A DNA stretch of 64,000 bases from Aminobacter aganoensis (GCF_014206975.1 NZ_JACHOU010000002.1:620001-684000); one strand, 5' to 3'. Shown: positions 51,454 through 60,344, counted from the first letter of the stretch. Numbers and translations: made by a program. The notes: a model not told the origin generated them from the sequence alone.

Positions 51454-51756
51454 GTGCAGGTACTCGCGCGCGACAACAATATCGAACAGGCCCTCCGGGT
51501 CCTGAAGAAGAAGATGCAGCGGGAAGGCGTCTTCCTTGAGATGAAGGCCCGCAGGGCCTATGAGAAGCCGTCCGAGAGGAAGACCAGGCAACGAGCGGAA
51601 GCCGTGAGAAGAGCGCACAAGCTGGCCAGGAAGCGCGCGCAACGAGAAGGCCTGCTGCCTCAGACGAAGAGAAAAGCCCCTCTCTCGCGCCCGTCCGCGC
51701 CGGGCGCGCAACAGGCTGCCGGCGGCGGAGGCGGCTTCAGAACGCCGTCCGAATGA
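51454..51756 (+). CDS. rpsU: Ribosomal protein S21 with C-terminal extension
   Basis: A 100-residue S21. [66 protein letters not shown] is a full S21 sequence. It starts at GTG 51454 with AGGGAG upstream. After residue 70 comes a Pro/Ala/Gly-rich tail ending in [13 protein letters not shown]. Hyphomicrobiales often carry two S21 genes, and this is probably the variable one, here among stress genes and near a cold-shock gene. The role is in 30S initiation. It is antisense to the spurious extension of the histidine kinase frame. Confidence 0.92.
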   Translation: MQVLARDNNIEQALRVLKKKMQREGVFLEMKARRAYEKPSERKTRQRAEAVRRAHKLARKRAQREGLLPQTKRKAPLSRPSAPGAQQAAGGGGGFRTPSE

Positions 51757-51772
51757 GCGACGGGCGGGCGAC

Positions 51773-51985
51773 ATGATGACGTCGACCTACGTGGCGCTCA
51801 AATCGCAAGGACTTTCGACAAGGGCGCTCTGGCGCGCGGCGAAGCTCAACTTTGAAAACAGCGGCAAGGCTGCCGCCAGGCTTCCGGGCCCCTGGTCCCA
51901 GCGATTCTGGACGGAAATCGTCGCCTGCCGCCTCGCGTACAGACGAAAGACCGGCCTCGATATCGAGAAGGTCATCGGCAATTGA
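51773..51985 (+). CDS. Small hypothetical protein (70 residues)
   Basis: A 70-residue basic, helical protein: STYVALKSQGLSTRALWRAAKLNFENSGKAAARLPGPWSQRFWTEIVACRLAYRRKTGLDIEKVIGN. It is Trp-rich for its size. Two adjacent ATG codons at 51773 and 51776 are possible starts. It begins 16 bases after the rpsU stop and may share its transcript. I do not recognise a family. Confidence 0.55.
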   Translation: MMTSTYVALKSQGLSTRALWRAAKLNFENSGKAAARLPGPWSQRFWTEIVACRLAYRRKTGLDIEKVIGN

Positions 51986-52048
51986 GCGGGAGCGTCGGCG
52001 GCTCCCTTTGGTCGCCGACTGCTGGAACCGCGTTCATGCGACGTCGCA

Positions 52049-52255
52049 TCAGCGTGACGGATCGCCGTTGCCGCCTGTTCGGCCAGGCATGCGGAAGTTC
52101 CGGCTCTCGATGTCGATCCTCTGCCCGCAGCCGGGGCATTCGATCTGTGTGTGCTTGCGAATCCAGCCGATGCTCTTCCTGATCTCATACTCGCAGGCAG
52201 GACAGATGATACCGATCTCGTCGTCTTCGTAGCTGCTGCCCGACAATGGATTCAT
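52049..52255 (-). CDS. Small zinc-ribbon protein
   Basis: A 68-residue protein with two CxxC knuckles: GIICPACEYEIRKSIGWIRKHTQIECPGCGQRIDIES. This is a rubredoxin-like zinc ribbon typical of small DNA-, RNA- or protein-binding factors. The ATG at 52255 overlaps the stop of an upstream leftward ORF in ATGA, suggesting coupling. Partner and function are unknown. Confidence 0.72.
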   Translation of the reverse strand: MNPLSGSSYEDDEIGIICPACEYEIRKSIGWIRKHTQIECPGCGQRIDIESRNFRMPGRTGGNGDPSR

Positions 52256-52566
52256 CCTTCGCCTGTCGGAGGGAACCACGGCTCGAGTCTTGCAAAATCG
52301 AGTTCAGCTACAGCCACCGTTTCTGTCGCGCGACGACACATCATCGCGCCCTGCGCCGCTCCGAGTCTGCCAGCGCGGATCCACAGCCCTTCGATAGCGG
52401 GCGAAAGCCGGATGAGCGCCCCCCGATCGGTAGCGGCGACAATTGATGCTGACAGGTCGAGCATGTCGACGCAAGGCCCGCCAAGCCCTTGAAGCGAGCG
52501 AAATCGAAAGAGCGCCAGTGGAGACGAAAAGCGGTACAAAGGCCGGCGGACGGCCATCTCCGTCAT
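52252..52566 (-). CDS. Uncertain ORF coupled to the zinc-ribbon gene
   Basis: A 104-residue leftward frame. Its second half looks protein-like (GGPCVDMLDLSASIVAATDRGALIRLSPAIEGLWIRAG), and its stop overlaps the zinc-ribbon start as ATGA. No ribosome site is visible before its ATG, and no family is recognised. It could also be the remains of a longer gene. The 260 bases between it and the cold-shock gene hold no gene that I can support. Confidence 0.35.
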   Translation of the reverse strand: MTEMAVRRPLYRFSSPLALFRFRSLQGLGGPCVDMLDLSASIVAATDRGALIRLSPAIEGLWIRAGRLGAAQGAMMCRRATETVAVAELDFARLEPWFPPTGEG

Positions 52567-52827
52567 CGGCGCTGCGGACCTGACTTGAGAAAAAGCAAAC
52601 TGAATCCGGCCGTCGCTGCTGTCCAGGAGGCAATGTATATTTTCGCCTACGCCTTGTTTCGAACACCGTCATGGCCTACATTCGGAATATCGATCTTGCT
52701 TGTTGAAATTTGTTTCCGGCGCAAAATGCGCCATCGGCGATCTTCCTCTCTCAAAATCGATCTGAACCATTTGCCTGGCGTGCTGCCCGGCAAGCAATCT
52801 TCTATTACCGATTGAAAGGAAATCGTC

Positions 52828-53037
52828 ATGAATACTGGAACCGTGAAGTTCTTCAATTCGACCAAGGGCTTCGGCTTCATCGAGCAGGGCAACGGTCAGC
52901 CGGACGTCTTCGTCCATGTATCGGCCGTCGAGCGTGCGGGCATGCGTTCCCTCGTCGAGGGCCAGAAGCTCAGCTTCGACCTCGTGAAGGACAACCGCAA
53001 CGGCAAGAGCGCAGCCGAGAACCTTCAGGCCGCGTAA
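52828..53037 (+). CDS. Cold-shock protein (CspA family)
   Basis: A 69-residue OB-fold RNA-binding protein. RNP1 is KGFGFIEQ and RNP2 is DVFVHVSAV, within MNTGTVKFFNSTKGFGFIEQGNGQPDVFVHVSAVERAG. GAAAGGAAATC precedes the ATG. It melts RNA secondary structure; family members are induced by cold or by stationary phase. A rho-independent terminator lies 65 bases downstream. A hypothetical gene follows beyond it. Confidence 0.95.
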   Translation: MNTGTVKFFNSTKGFGFIEQGNGQPDVFVHVSAVERAGMRSLVEGQKLSFDLVKDNRNGKSAAENLQAA

Positions 53038-53101
53038 AGGGACTGCGCTTCTGGTCTTTGACCATGGATGTACTGGCACTGATCATTGAGGCGCATAGGA
53101 G

Positions 53102-53125
53102 AGGCCGGGTTCGCCCGGCCTTTTT
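53102..53125 (+). terminator. Rho-independent terminator after the cold-shock gene
   Basis: AGGCCGGG and CCCGGCCT pair around TTCG, followed by TTTT: a textbook stem, UUCG-type loop and U-run. Confidence 0.92.
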
Positions 53126-53148
53126 GCTTTCTTAGTGCGGAGGCGGAT

Positions 53149-53397
53149 ATGAGCAGATCCATCACAGAGCACGCCCTGTTCAGGCCCAGGGCGTCCAAGG
53201 CCGAAACCAAGGCCGACATCACAGACCATGCGGCCCGCGCGATCATCGGCGATGAAGCGGCGCGCCGCGAGGCAAAGACGGCGAAGCTCCGCCAGGCGCG
53301 GCTGGAGAACGAGGCGAAACCGACCACCGTTCCGGCCCCAGCCAAGCTGCGCCCGAAGAAGGCCGCATCGGCACGTCAAGAAAAGTTCTCCGCGTGA
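53149..53397 (+). CDS. Small charged hypothetical protein (82 residues)
   Basis: A basic, Ala/Lys/Arg-rich helical protein: ITEHALFRPRASKAETKADITDHAARAIIGDEAARREAKTAKLRQARLENEAK, then a Pro/Lys tail. CGGAGG lies before the ATG at 53149. Proteins like this often follow cold-shock genes in rhizobia, by my recollection. No defined function. Confidence 0.68.
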   Translation: MSRSITEHALFRPRASKAETKADITDHAARAIIGDEAARREAKTAKLRQARLENEAKPTTVPAPAKLRPKKAASARQEKFSA

Positions 53398-53539
53398 GGG
53401 AACACCCTCGCCGGGAGCGAATATCCTCGCGTGGGGCGTCGTATGCTAATAGGGTCCGATCGTCGGTAGCTTCGTTCAGGGCGCTGCCGGTTGAGGGCGG
53501 CCATCGTGCCCTTGCCCCCGACCGCGAAAGGAGGACGTC

Positions 53540-53770
53540 CTGTCTTCCGCCTCCCAACATCAGCACTACCTGACACCCGCCGACATGGGCATGATCATGA
53601 GCGCTCGCGCGAAGAACCAGATCGCGTTCCCGGCAGTCTCGACGCCGAGCGCCTGGCCGCCCTGCTGGTCAGGGAATTGCAATACGGCGTCTGCTGCGAG
53701 GCCGACCTTCTCGCGGCTTTCACGGCAGGCAGTATTGTGCTGCTGAGCGCGCCGGTCGGACCAGCTCATC
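53540..53770 (+). pseudogene. Frameshifted small gene with possible CTG start
   Basis: A strong ribosome site (AAAGGAGG) lies five bases before CTG 53540. From there the frame reads SSASQHQHYLTPADMGMIMS and then loses sense. From about 53640 another frame carries a protein-like helix LDAERLAALLVRELQYGVCCEADLLAAF. A single frameshift near 53600-53640 would join them. I treat it as a broken or mis-sequenced small gene. No family is named. Confidence 0.4.
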
Positions 53771-53847
53771 GGCAATGCACAGGTGGGAAACCGACGGCGG
53801 CACCCTTTCCCATTGATTATCCGTCGTCCGTCCGAGGACCCTCTCCC

Positions 53848-53961
53848 ATGCGCTATCTCGCCCGCCTGAACGCCGACCCGACCTCTTGGCTGCTAATCCT
53901 TCTGATCGGCAGCGTTGTCGGCACGCTTCTATATGTCGTCCTGACCAGCATCACCTTTTAG
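53848..53961 (+). CDS. Small single-span membrane peptide (37 residues)
   Basis: MRYLARLNADPTSWLLILLIGSVVGTLLYVVLTSITF: a short N-terminus then one long hydrophobic span reaching the end. The upstream site (GAGGACC) is moderate. It lies 30 bases before the 80-residue gene. Typical of small stress-region membrane peptides; function unknown. Confidence 0.5.
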   Translation: MRYLARLNADPTSWLLILLIGSVVGTLLYVVLTSITF

Positions 53962-53991
53962 GCAGTCTTCATTGCCGAGCACGGAAACCGG

Positions 53992-54234
53992 ATGAGCAAC
54001 GTTGTCACCCTGCATGGCGACAAGCGCTGGAAGGCGGTCATCGAATATCGCACCGACGAAGGCCCGAAGAGCATCGAGCATTATTTCGAGGAAATCTCGG
54101 ACCTTCATTTGATCATCGAGCACGGTCCCGACTGGAACTTCCTGATCCGCTGCACGGTCACGCTGAACCGTCCCGACGAGGGAGAGGAACAGAACAGCGT
54201 GGAGAAGGCGCTGCGCGAGGAACGCTCCCGCTGA
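53992..54234 (+). CDS. Small hypothetical protein (80 residues)
   Basis: A soluble alpha/beta protein: NVVTLHGDKRWKAVIEYRTDEGPKSIEHYFEEISDLHLIIEHGPDWNFLIRCTVTLNR, then an acidic and basic tail. Alternating strands and the conserved-looking HGPDWN turn make it a likely genuine gene. I do not recognise the family. It may share a transcript with the membrane peptide just upstream. Confidence 0.65.
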   Translation: MSNVVTLHGDKRWKAVIEYRTDEGPKSIEHYFEEISDLHLIIEHGPDWNFLIRCTVTLNRPDEGEEQNSVEKALREERSR

Positions 54235-54580
54235 TAGATTTGTGCGGGGTGTTGTGTTGCACGATCACGACCGCGTCGCGCCGTTCGGTGAGAAACTACA
54301 AGCGGCGCCCTCTCGATCCTCTGATGGATGTAGTTTCTTCGAACGATTAGTTCGCATTAGCGGCAGGCCGAGCCGGTCGACATGGCACTCAAAAAGCTGT
54401 TCCCGGTCCGTTGGCCGTCGGACACGCGGTATTTCAGAACGCACATCAATTTGGTGCGTCGCAGCAACGATCGCGCTGCAGGGGCGTTCTGCATGGCATA
54501 GGGACGATTTCCGGCTTGGTCCGAGGGCCTCACTTGAAATCATGAGATGATCAAACGGCCCGGCCCTTTCGGCGGTAAAG
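54235..54580. other. About 350 bases without a gene; contains a 10-base inverted repeat
   Basis: No supported gene. AGAAACTACA at 54291-54300 and TGTAGTTTCT at 54329-54338 are perfect arms 28 bases apart and could form a stem in either transcript or bind a regulator. The remainder probably carries the promoter of the transglutaminase gene. Confidence 0.6.
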
Positions 54581-55438
54581 ATGAGACTGGCGATCCACCA
54601 CAGGACGACCTATCGCTACGCACGTCCTGTTGTGCTCCAGCCGCACCGCATGATCCTGCGCCCGCGCGGCAGCCATGACATCACCCTCTTGTCGAGTTCG
54701 CTATCCTGCACGCCCGTCGCGGATCTCGAGTGGACGCAGGACGTCTTCGGCAATTTGATCGCAACCGGCATCTTCTCGCAGGCAGCCGTAGAACTGGTCA
54801 TCACAAGCGAGTTCATGGTCGAGCAGTCGGCGGTGGCGTGGCCGGTATTTCGGATCGCCCCCGAGGCGCATTCCTTCCCGTTCAACTATTCCTCCGACGA
54901 TATGGCCCATCTGGGCGCGCTTCGCATTCCGGAACATGGTGATCCCGAGGGACGGATGGGCGTGTGGGCGCGCGCGTTTGTCCGGGGCGCCTCGACCGAC
55001 ACGCTTTCACTGCTGAAAGACCTCAATGCCGGCATCCTCGGCTCGGTGGCCTATCGCGTGCGTGACGAGGAAGGGACGCAGACCCCGCTGGAAACGCTGG
55101 CGCTGGCGAGCGGCTCATGCCGGGACATTGCCGCGCTGTTCATCGAGGCGGTCCGTCATCTCGGCGTCGGCGCCCGCGCCGTCTCGGGCTATCTGTTCGA
55201 TGCGCAGCAAAGCGTCGACGACCCCGGATCGACCCATGCTTGGGCGGAGGTCTATCTTCCTGGCGCAGGATGGATCGCCTTCGATCCGACGCATCGCCGC
55301 CTCGGCGGCGCCAACCTCATCCCGGTAGCGGTCGCACGCAGCAATCGCCAGATCATGCCGATCGTCGGCGGCTATATCGGCGAGCCAGGGGATTTCCTCG
55401 CCATGGATGTCGCTGTGAGGGTCAGGCCGGTCTCATAG
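54581..55438 (+). CDS. Transglutaminase-like protein
   Basis: A 285-residue protein of the bacterial transglutaminase-like family. The N-terminal beta domain begins MRLAIHHRTTYRYARPVVLQPHRMILRPRG. The catalytic triad is visible: Cys in LASGSCRDIAALFIEAVR, His in STHAWAEVYLPGAGW and Asp in AFDPTHRRLGG. Such proteins are thought to be cysteine proteases or amide-forming enzymes acting on cytoplasmic substrates; no signal peptide is seen. It overlaps the convergent glycoamylase gene by 17 bases at the 3' ends. The substrate is unknown. Confidence 0.9.
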   Translation: MRLAIHHRTTYRYARPVVLQPHRMILRPRGSHDITLLSSSLSCTPVADLEWTQDVFGNLIATGIFSQAAVELVITSEFMVEQSAVAWPVFRIAPEAHSFPFNYSSDDMAHLGALRIPEHGDPEGRMGVWARAFVRGASTDTLSLLKDLNAGILGSVAYRVRDEEGTQTPLETLALASGSCRDIAALFIEAVRHLGVGARAVSGYLFDAQQSVDDPGSTHAWAEVYLPGAGWIAFDPTHRRLGGANLIPVAVARSNRQIMPIVGGYIGEPGDFLAMDVAVRVRPVS

Positions 55439-56747
55439 CGGCTGCACTACCGGCTTGCGACAGATGCGGGCTTTCAAAACCCAGCTTCTGCAGGCCGGAT
55501 TGCACTTCCGGCGCACTCATGAATAGGCTCCAGAGCAAGCCGCTGCGAAAATTCTCGGTCATTATGATGATCGGTCCCTGGTTGATCGCCAGATAGGTGC
55601 GTGCATACCAGTTATGGCTTTCACAGAAGGCATCCACCAAGCCGAACCGACCCCAAATGCGATGCTTCGGCTTGGTCAGGAAATAGCGCAGCGCGCGCAT
55701 CGCCTCCTCTGGCGTATAAGGAAAGCTCGCAAGCGCGGCGCTCGGCGTGATCACGCCGATGTCCTTGCCGGGCGCGTGCGCGACGTACCCCCTCGGGCCG
55801 TGGCTGGACGTAAGCCCCCAGCAGTCCGGCCCATATCCCGCGTGGCCATGCGGATTGGCGACGCAGTGCTCGTAGTTGATGCGGGTATGGCGAACATTCT
55901 GCTGCCAGTAATCGGCATGGCGGTCTGAGAGTCCTCGCGGGTCGAGGCCGCAGAAGGAATAGTGGGCGATGAACAGCGGGCCGCCGTGATCCATGCCGAG
56001 TGGAAGCTCGATGCCATGATAGCTTCGCCCGTTGCGGAAGCCCGGCCCTGACGCGAACCCTTCGTGATAGACATCGGCGTCGATCGTATGTTCCGGCGCG
56101 CCGGCGGCAAGCACGTAAACCAGCAGGCCCTCGTTCCAGCCGGCGATCTCTCGATTCATCGCCCAGCCCTGGTCGGGGCTCCAGTGCCAGTAGAGGTGAT
56201 TTCCTCCATCCCGCCTGTACCAGTCCCACTCGGCTTCGAGCCAGAGCCGGTCGATCCGGTGACGAAGGTCCCGTTCGGCGGTGCTGTCCCCATCGAAATA
56301 CTGGCGGGCGCAGAGAAGCCCCTGGAACAAGAGAGCGCTTTCGACAACGTCCCCGCCATCGTCCTTGCGGTTGAAGGGGATGGTCGCTTCGGTCCGCCCG
56401 TTGATGAAATGCGGAAATAAGCCGTGGTATCGTGGTGTCCGTTCCAGGCATGACAGCATCGTGCCGAGCCGGCTCACGGCATCGTCGCGCGATATCCAGC
56501 CGCGCTCGACGCCCACGACGACCGCCATGATGCCGAAACCCGAGCCGCCTATGGCGACGAGGTCGTTGTCGGGGTCGCCGGTCGTCTTCTGACGATCGCG
56601 GGCAAGCCCGCTTATGGGATGCGCGCCCTCCCAGAAGAAGCGAAGTGTCTGCCTCTGGACCAGATCGAGGATCTCGTCATCGGCTTCAGAAAACTGCGGG
56701 GCAAAGGCATCCACTTGCGGGCTCATGAGAAGATCAACAGGCGACAT
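55422..56747 (-). CDS. Glycoamylase-family protein (PF10091-like, GH144-related)
   Basis: A 441-residue glucan-hydrolase-like protein. VQRQTLRFFWEGAHPISGLARDRQ is the family's first motif. GGSGFGIMAVVVGVERGWISR, GLFPHFING, WNEGLLVYVLAAGAPEHTID and NPHGHAGYGPDCWGLTSSHGPRGY follow in order. This domain occurs in cyclic beta-1,2-glucan synthases and endo-beta-1,2-glucanases. No signal peptide is present in this frame. Start ATG 56747 lies inside a perfect 13-base inverted repeat, and a second ATG seven codons later is possible. Convergent with the transglutaminase gene. Confidence 0.85.
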   Translation of the reverse strand: MSPVDLLMSPQVDAFAPQFSEADDEILDLVQRQTLRFFWEGAHPISGLARDRQKTTGDPDNDLVAIGGSGFGIMAVVVGVERGWISRDDAVSRLGTMLSCLERTPRYHGLFPHFINGRTEATIPFNRKDDGGDVVESALLFQGLLCARQYFDGDSTAERDLRHRIDRLWLEAEWDWYRRDGGNHLYWHWSPDQGWAMNREIAGWNEGLLVYVLAAGAPEHTIDADVYHEGFASGPGFRNGRSYHGIELPLGMDHGGPLFIAHYSFCGLDPRGLSDRHADYWQQNVRHTRINYEHCVANPHGHAGYGPDCWGLTSSHGPRGYVAHAPGKDIGVITPSAALASFPYTPEEAMRALRYFLTKPKHRIWGRFGLVDAFCESHNWYARTYLAINQGPIIIMTENFRSGLLWSLFMSAPEVQSGLQKLGFESPHLSQAGSAAAMRPA

Positions 56748-56782
56748 GGCTGCGATCGGCTAGAACGCAGATCGCAGCCATG
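56745..56782 (-). promoter_or_regulatory. Inverted repeat that includes the glycoamylase start codon
   Basis: Perfect 13-base arms (CATGGCTGCGATC and GATCGCAGCCATG) separated by 12 bases. In the leftward mRNA the 3' arm ends with the start ATG, so the stem would hide it. No ribosome site is visible, which suggests control of initiation or use of the later ATG at 56726. Confidence 0.65.
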
Positions 56783-56989
56783 TTGTAGCCCGCACTGTCG
56801 CTCAATACGCACCGAACGAATAACTCTCATCGTTGGGCGACCGGACCATTCTGTCTTCGCTCCAAGGGCTGCTAGAATGAGAAGACCCGTTCCATTCTTT
56901 TCAGCATCTTCAACACTACAGGAACCGGATGCCGGCTGTTTCATTGACAGAGACGCGCAATGCGCAACTCTCCTCTCAAAGGAATTTCC

Positions 56990-59101
56990 ATGGCCAAGAG
57001 CGCTAGACAGTCGTCGGGCACGCCCGCGACGATCCATGACCAGAAACTTGAGCGCGGCAATGGCGGCGAGTTGCACCAGATTGCCGAGGGCGACACTCCG
57101 GTGCTGACGACGGCCCAGGGCGTTCCGGTTGCCGACGACCAGAACACCTTAAAGATAGGCGAGCGCGGGCCGTCACTGATCGAGGATTTCCATTTTCGCG
57201 AAAAGATCTTCCATTTCGACCACGAACGTATTCCCGAACGCGTTGTGCATGCGCGCGGCTACGGCGCGCACGGTTATTTCGAGACCTACGAATCGCTGGC
57301 GAAATACACGCGCGCCGACATCTTCCAACGCGCCGGCGAGAAGACCCCGGCCTTCGTGCGATTCTCCACGGTGGCCGGCAGTGAAGGGTCGGCAGACCTC
57401 GCCCGCGACGTGCGCGGCTTCGCTGTCAAGCTCTACACGAAGGAAGGCAACTGGGACATCGTCGGCAACAACATCCCAGTTTTCTTTATCCAGGATGCCA
57501 TCAAGTTTCCCGACATCATTCACTCGGTAAAGCCGGAGCCCGACCGGGGCTTTCCGCAGGCCGCGTCTGCCCACGACACTTTCTGGGACTTCATCTCGCT
57601 GACGCCGGAATCCATGCACATGATCATGTGGGTCATGTCGGACCGGGCGATCCCCCGCTCCTTCCGCTTTATGGAAGGTTTCGGCGTGCACACATTCCGC
57701 TTCCTCAATGCGAAGGATGAGTCCACCTTCGTCAAGTTCCACTGGAAGCCCAAGCTCGGCCTGCAGTCGGTGGTGTGGAACGAGGCCCTCAAGATCAATG
57801 GGGCCGATCCTGATTTCCATCGCCGCGATCTCTGGGATGCGATCCAGTCTGGCAATTTTCCGGAATGGGAATTGCGGGTCCAGCTCTTCGATCAGGACTT
57901 CGCCGACAGTTTCGACTTCGACGTGCTCGATCCGACCAAGCTCATTCCCGAGGAGGTGATCGCGCCGATCGCGCTGGGCCGCTTGGTTCTCGACCGCATG
58001 CCGGATAACCTCTTTGCCGAGACAGAGCAGGTCGCGTTCATGACGCAAAACGTGCCGCCCGGCGTCGACTTCTCCAACGATCCTCTGCTTCAAGGTCGCA
58101 ACTTCTCCTATCTCGACACGCAGATCAAACGGCTCGGCTCGACCAATTTCACGCACCTTCCGATCAACGCGCCGAAATGCCCGTTCCACCATTTCCAGCA
58201 GGACGGACATATGGCGATGCGCAATCCGGTTGGGCGGGTGAACTACCAGCCGAACTCCTTCGGCGAAGGTCCAAGGGAATCGGCACAGCGCGGGTTCCGG
58301 TCGTTTCCCGAAGCCATGGATGGCCAGAAGGTCCGGCTGCGCGCGGCAAGCTTTGCCGATCACTACAGCCAGGCGCGCCAGTTCTTCAACAGCCAGACCG
58401 CGCCAGAGCAGAAACATATCGGCATGGCGCTGACCTTCGAATTGAGCAAAGTCGAGACGTCTGTCATCCGCGAACGGATGATTTCGCATCTCCTTAATAT
58501 CGACGAAGGACTGGCCGAAACGGTCGCCGACAAACTTGGCATCAAGGAACTGCCCAAGCCGGCGGACGCGGCAGTTGCGCCACGCGACGATCTTGAACCG
58601 TCACCGGCGCTCAGCATACTCGCGAACGGACCGGATAGTTTCGCGGGCCGGAAGGTCGGCGTGCTGGTCAGCCCTGGCGCTGACGCGTCGCTCCTGAAGA
58701 AGCTCCGAACCGCAATTGAGAAGGAAGGTGCGACGGTGGAGGTCATCGCTCCCAAGGTCGGCGGCGTCGAAGCGGCGGACGGAACTATGATCGCCGCCAA
58801 GCACATGATCGACGGCGGTCCGTCGGTCCTGTTCGACGCGGTGGCGTTGGTCCTTTCCGAGGAAGGTGCGGAGCGCCTCGCTGGCGAAGCCGCCGCGCGC
58901 GACTTCGTTGCTGATGCCTTTGCCCATTGCAAGTTCATCGCGTTTACGCCGGGCGCCGCGCCGCTGCTGCGGAAGGCCGGCGTGGATCCGAAGGCCGATG
59001 AAGGGCTGATCGGTCTCGGCGATGCGAAGGCGATCGCCGGGTTCATCGAGTCCTGCCGAAAGCTCCGTCTCTGGTCTCGAGAGACGGCGGTTAAGCTGTA
59101 G
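56990..59101 (+). CDS. katE: Large-subunit catalase (KatE/HPII type)
   Basis: A 703-residue monofunctional haem catalase. Active-site His is in [15 protein letters not shown], with Asn in [49 protein letters not shown] is the classical core, and haem-ligand Tyr is in [17 protein letters not shown]. From about residue 560 follows the flavodoxin-like extra domain of the large clade ([40 protein letters not shown]). The ATG at 56990 follows AAAGGAATTT. It breaks down hydrogen peroxide in the cytoplasm; in the large clade it is mainly a stationary-phase or stress enzyme. Confidence 0.95.
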   Translation: MAKSARQSSGTPATIHDQKLERGNGGELHQIAEGDTPVLTTAQGVPVADDQNTLKIGERGPSLIEDFHFREKIFHFDHERIPERVVHARGYGAHGYFETYESLAKYTRADIFQRAGEKTPAFVRFSTVAGSEGSADLARDVRGFAVKLYTKEGNWDIVGNNIPVFFIQDAIKFPDIIHSVKPEPDRGFPQAASAHDTFWDFISLTPESMHMIMWVMSDRAIPRSFRFMEGFGVHTFRFLNAKDESTFVKFHWKPKLGLQSVVWNEALKINGADPDFHRRDLWDAIQSGNFPEWELRVQLFDQDFADSFDFDVLDPTKLIPEEVIAPIALGRLVLDRMPDNLFAETEQVAFMTQNVPPGVDFSNDPLLQGRNFSYLDTQIKRLGSTNFTHLPINAPKCPFHHFQQDGHMAMRNPVGRVNYQPNSFGEGPRESAQRGFRSFPEAMDGQKVRLRAASFADHYSQARQFFNSQTAPEQKHIGMALTFELSKVETSVIRERMISHLLNIDEGLAETVADKLGIKELPKPADAAVAPRDDLEPSPALSILANGPDSFAGRKVGVLVSPGADASLLKKLRTAIEKEGATVEVIAPKVGGVEAADGTMIAAKHMIDGGPSVLFDAVALVLSEEGAERLAGEAAARDFVADAFAHCKFIAFTPGAAPLLRKAGVDPKADEGLIGLGDAKAIAGFIESCRKLRLWSRETAVKL

Positions 59102-59120
59102 TACGGTTTTTGCCGGCACG

Positions 59121-59152
59121 ACGAAGGAGCCAGCCACGTCTGGCTCCTTCGT
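59121..59152. terminator. Terminator between convergent catalase and esterase genes
   Basis: ACGAAGGAGCCAG and CTGGCTCCTTCGT form a perfect 13-base-pair stem around CCACGT, 20 bases after the catalase stop. It can serve both convergent genes. Confidence 0.8.
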
Positions 59153-59183
59153 TAAGACGCACATTCCGATACGGGCGAGGCTA

Positions 59184-60344
59184 TCAGCGCATCAGCCCGG
59201 CGGTCCTCAGGGCGTCCTCGATAATCTTCTGCACAGCTGAAGCTGGTGACGCCTCCAGCTTCGGAGATGCCGACAGTTCCGGAGGCCGCGCCGACGTCCT
59301 TGGTCCGGCATTGGGACGGGAACCGATGGGCGGCGGGGTATATCCGACTATGTTCCGCCGCTTCGACCCTGCAGAAGGCCGTGCTTCCCCGCCCGCGATC
59401 TCCCAGAACCGCGCGATCTCCTGCGTCGAGGAGATGCCGACATCGAGCATGTAGGGTCCCGGCGTTCCGTAGCCGTTCTTGTCGATTGGCGTGCCATGGC
59501 CCATCCCGGCAACAATGTTGACCTCTAGGACGACCTCCCCACTGGCATTGCACCAGGACTGCCGTGTGCTTTTGCCCTCAGTGCGGGCATGTGTCGGCGC
59601 GCTGTCGAGTTGGTGGACGCCGCGCCACTGGCTGGCGATCGCCTCGGCATTGGAAGCCGCGACAGTCTGGTCGCTTATCCCTTGCCAGATCGAAACCCTG
59701 GGCCACGCCCCTCGATGAGACGACGCCTCACGCAGCATGCGCCGTAACTCCACGTCCGACGGCCCGCCATGGCCTCGCATGCGGTCAAAGGCTTCCGGAA
59801 CCGTCGCCGCGCTGCCATAGGCGAGCCCCGCGATGATTGCGCCACCGGCGAAGACATCAGGATAGGATGCAAGCATCGCCGCGGCCATGGCGCCACCGGC
59901 CGAGAGGCCGGTGATGAAGATTCGTTTCCGGTCAAGCCCATGCGCCTCGACCATCGCCTCGATCATCTGTCGTATCGACAGCGCTTCGCCGGCATCCCGC
60001 TTCACATCGGCAGGCTGGAACCAGTTGAAGCAAAGATTCGGATTGTTGGTTCGCTGCTGCTCCGGATAGAGCAGTGCGAAGCCGGCATCGTCAGCAAGCT
60101 GGGACCAGCCTGAATGATGGTCGTATCCTGCCGCGCTCTGAGTGCAGCCATGGAGGACGACCACAAGCGGCGCACCTTCCGGCAGGTTGTCAGGAAGATA
60201 GAATCTCGCTGTCAAAGCGCCCGGGTTGGAGCCGAAGCGGGCTAGCGCCGAAAGACGGTCGGGCGCGCCGAGGCTCCCGGGAGAGGCCCCATGGCGTGCC
60301 TGAAGCGCGGCAAGCCGCGCGATCGTGTCAGAGATTTTTCGCAA
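59184..60344 (-). CDS. PHB-depolymerase-family esterase
   Basis: A 386-residue alpha/beta-hydrolase of the extracellular PHB depolymerase type (esterase_phb). FYLPDNLPEGAPLVVVLHGCTQSAAGYDHHSGWSQLADDAGFALLYPEQQRTNNPNLCFNWF is the signature. The nucleophile is in GLSAGGAMAAAML, and Asp and His are near WQGISDQTVAASN and AGMGHGTPID. The C-terminal 60 residues are Pro/Ser/Ala-rich and probably disordered. The start is taken as TTG 60344 with AAGGA upstream; no convincing signal peptide appears. Real substrates may be other polyesters or acylated sugars. Confidence 0.87.
   Translation of the reverse strand: MRKISDTIARLAALQARHGASPGSLGAPDRLSALARFGSNPGALTARFYLPDNLPEGAPLVVVLHGCTQSAAGYDHHSGWSQLADDAGFALLYPEQQRTNNPNLCFNWFQPADVKRDAGEALSIRQMIEAMVEAHGLDRKRIFITGLSAGGAMAAAMLASYPDVFAGGAIIAGLAYGSAATVPEAFDRMRGHGGPSDVELRRMLREASSHRGAWPRVSIWQGISDQTVAASNAEAIASQWRGVHQLDSAPTHARTEGKSTRQSWCNASGEVVLEVNIVAGMGHGTPIDKNGYGTPGPYMLDVGISSTQEIARFWEIAGGEARPSAGSKRRNIVGYTPPPIGSRPNAGPRTSARPPELSASPKLEASPASAVQKIIEDALRTAGLMR

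Noticed and set aside
51181-51774. N-terminal extension of the histidine kinase frame
   Set aside because: It is antisense to rpsU and lacks protein-like composition; the kinase homology begins near 51180.
56921-56945. GGAAC-N16-CATT before the catalase gene as an EcfG promoter
   Set aside because: The -10 part matches only partly and lies very close to the start; too weak to list as a feature.
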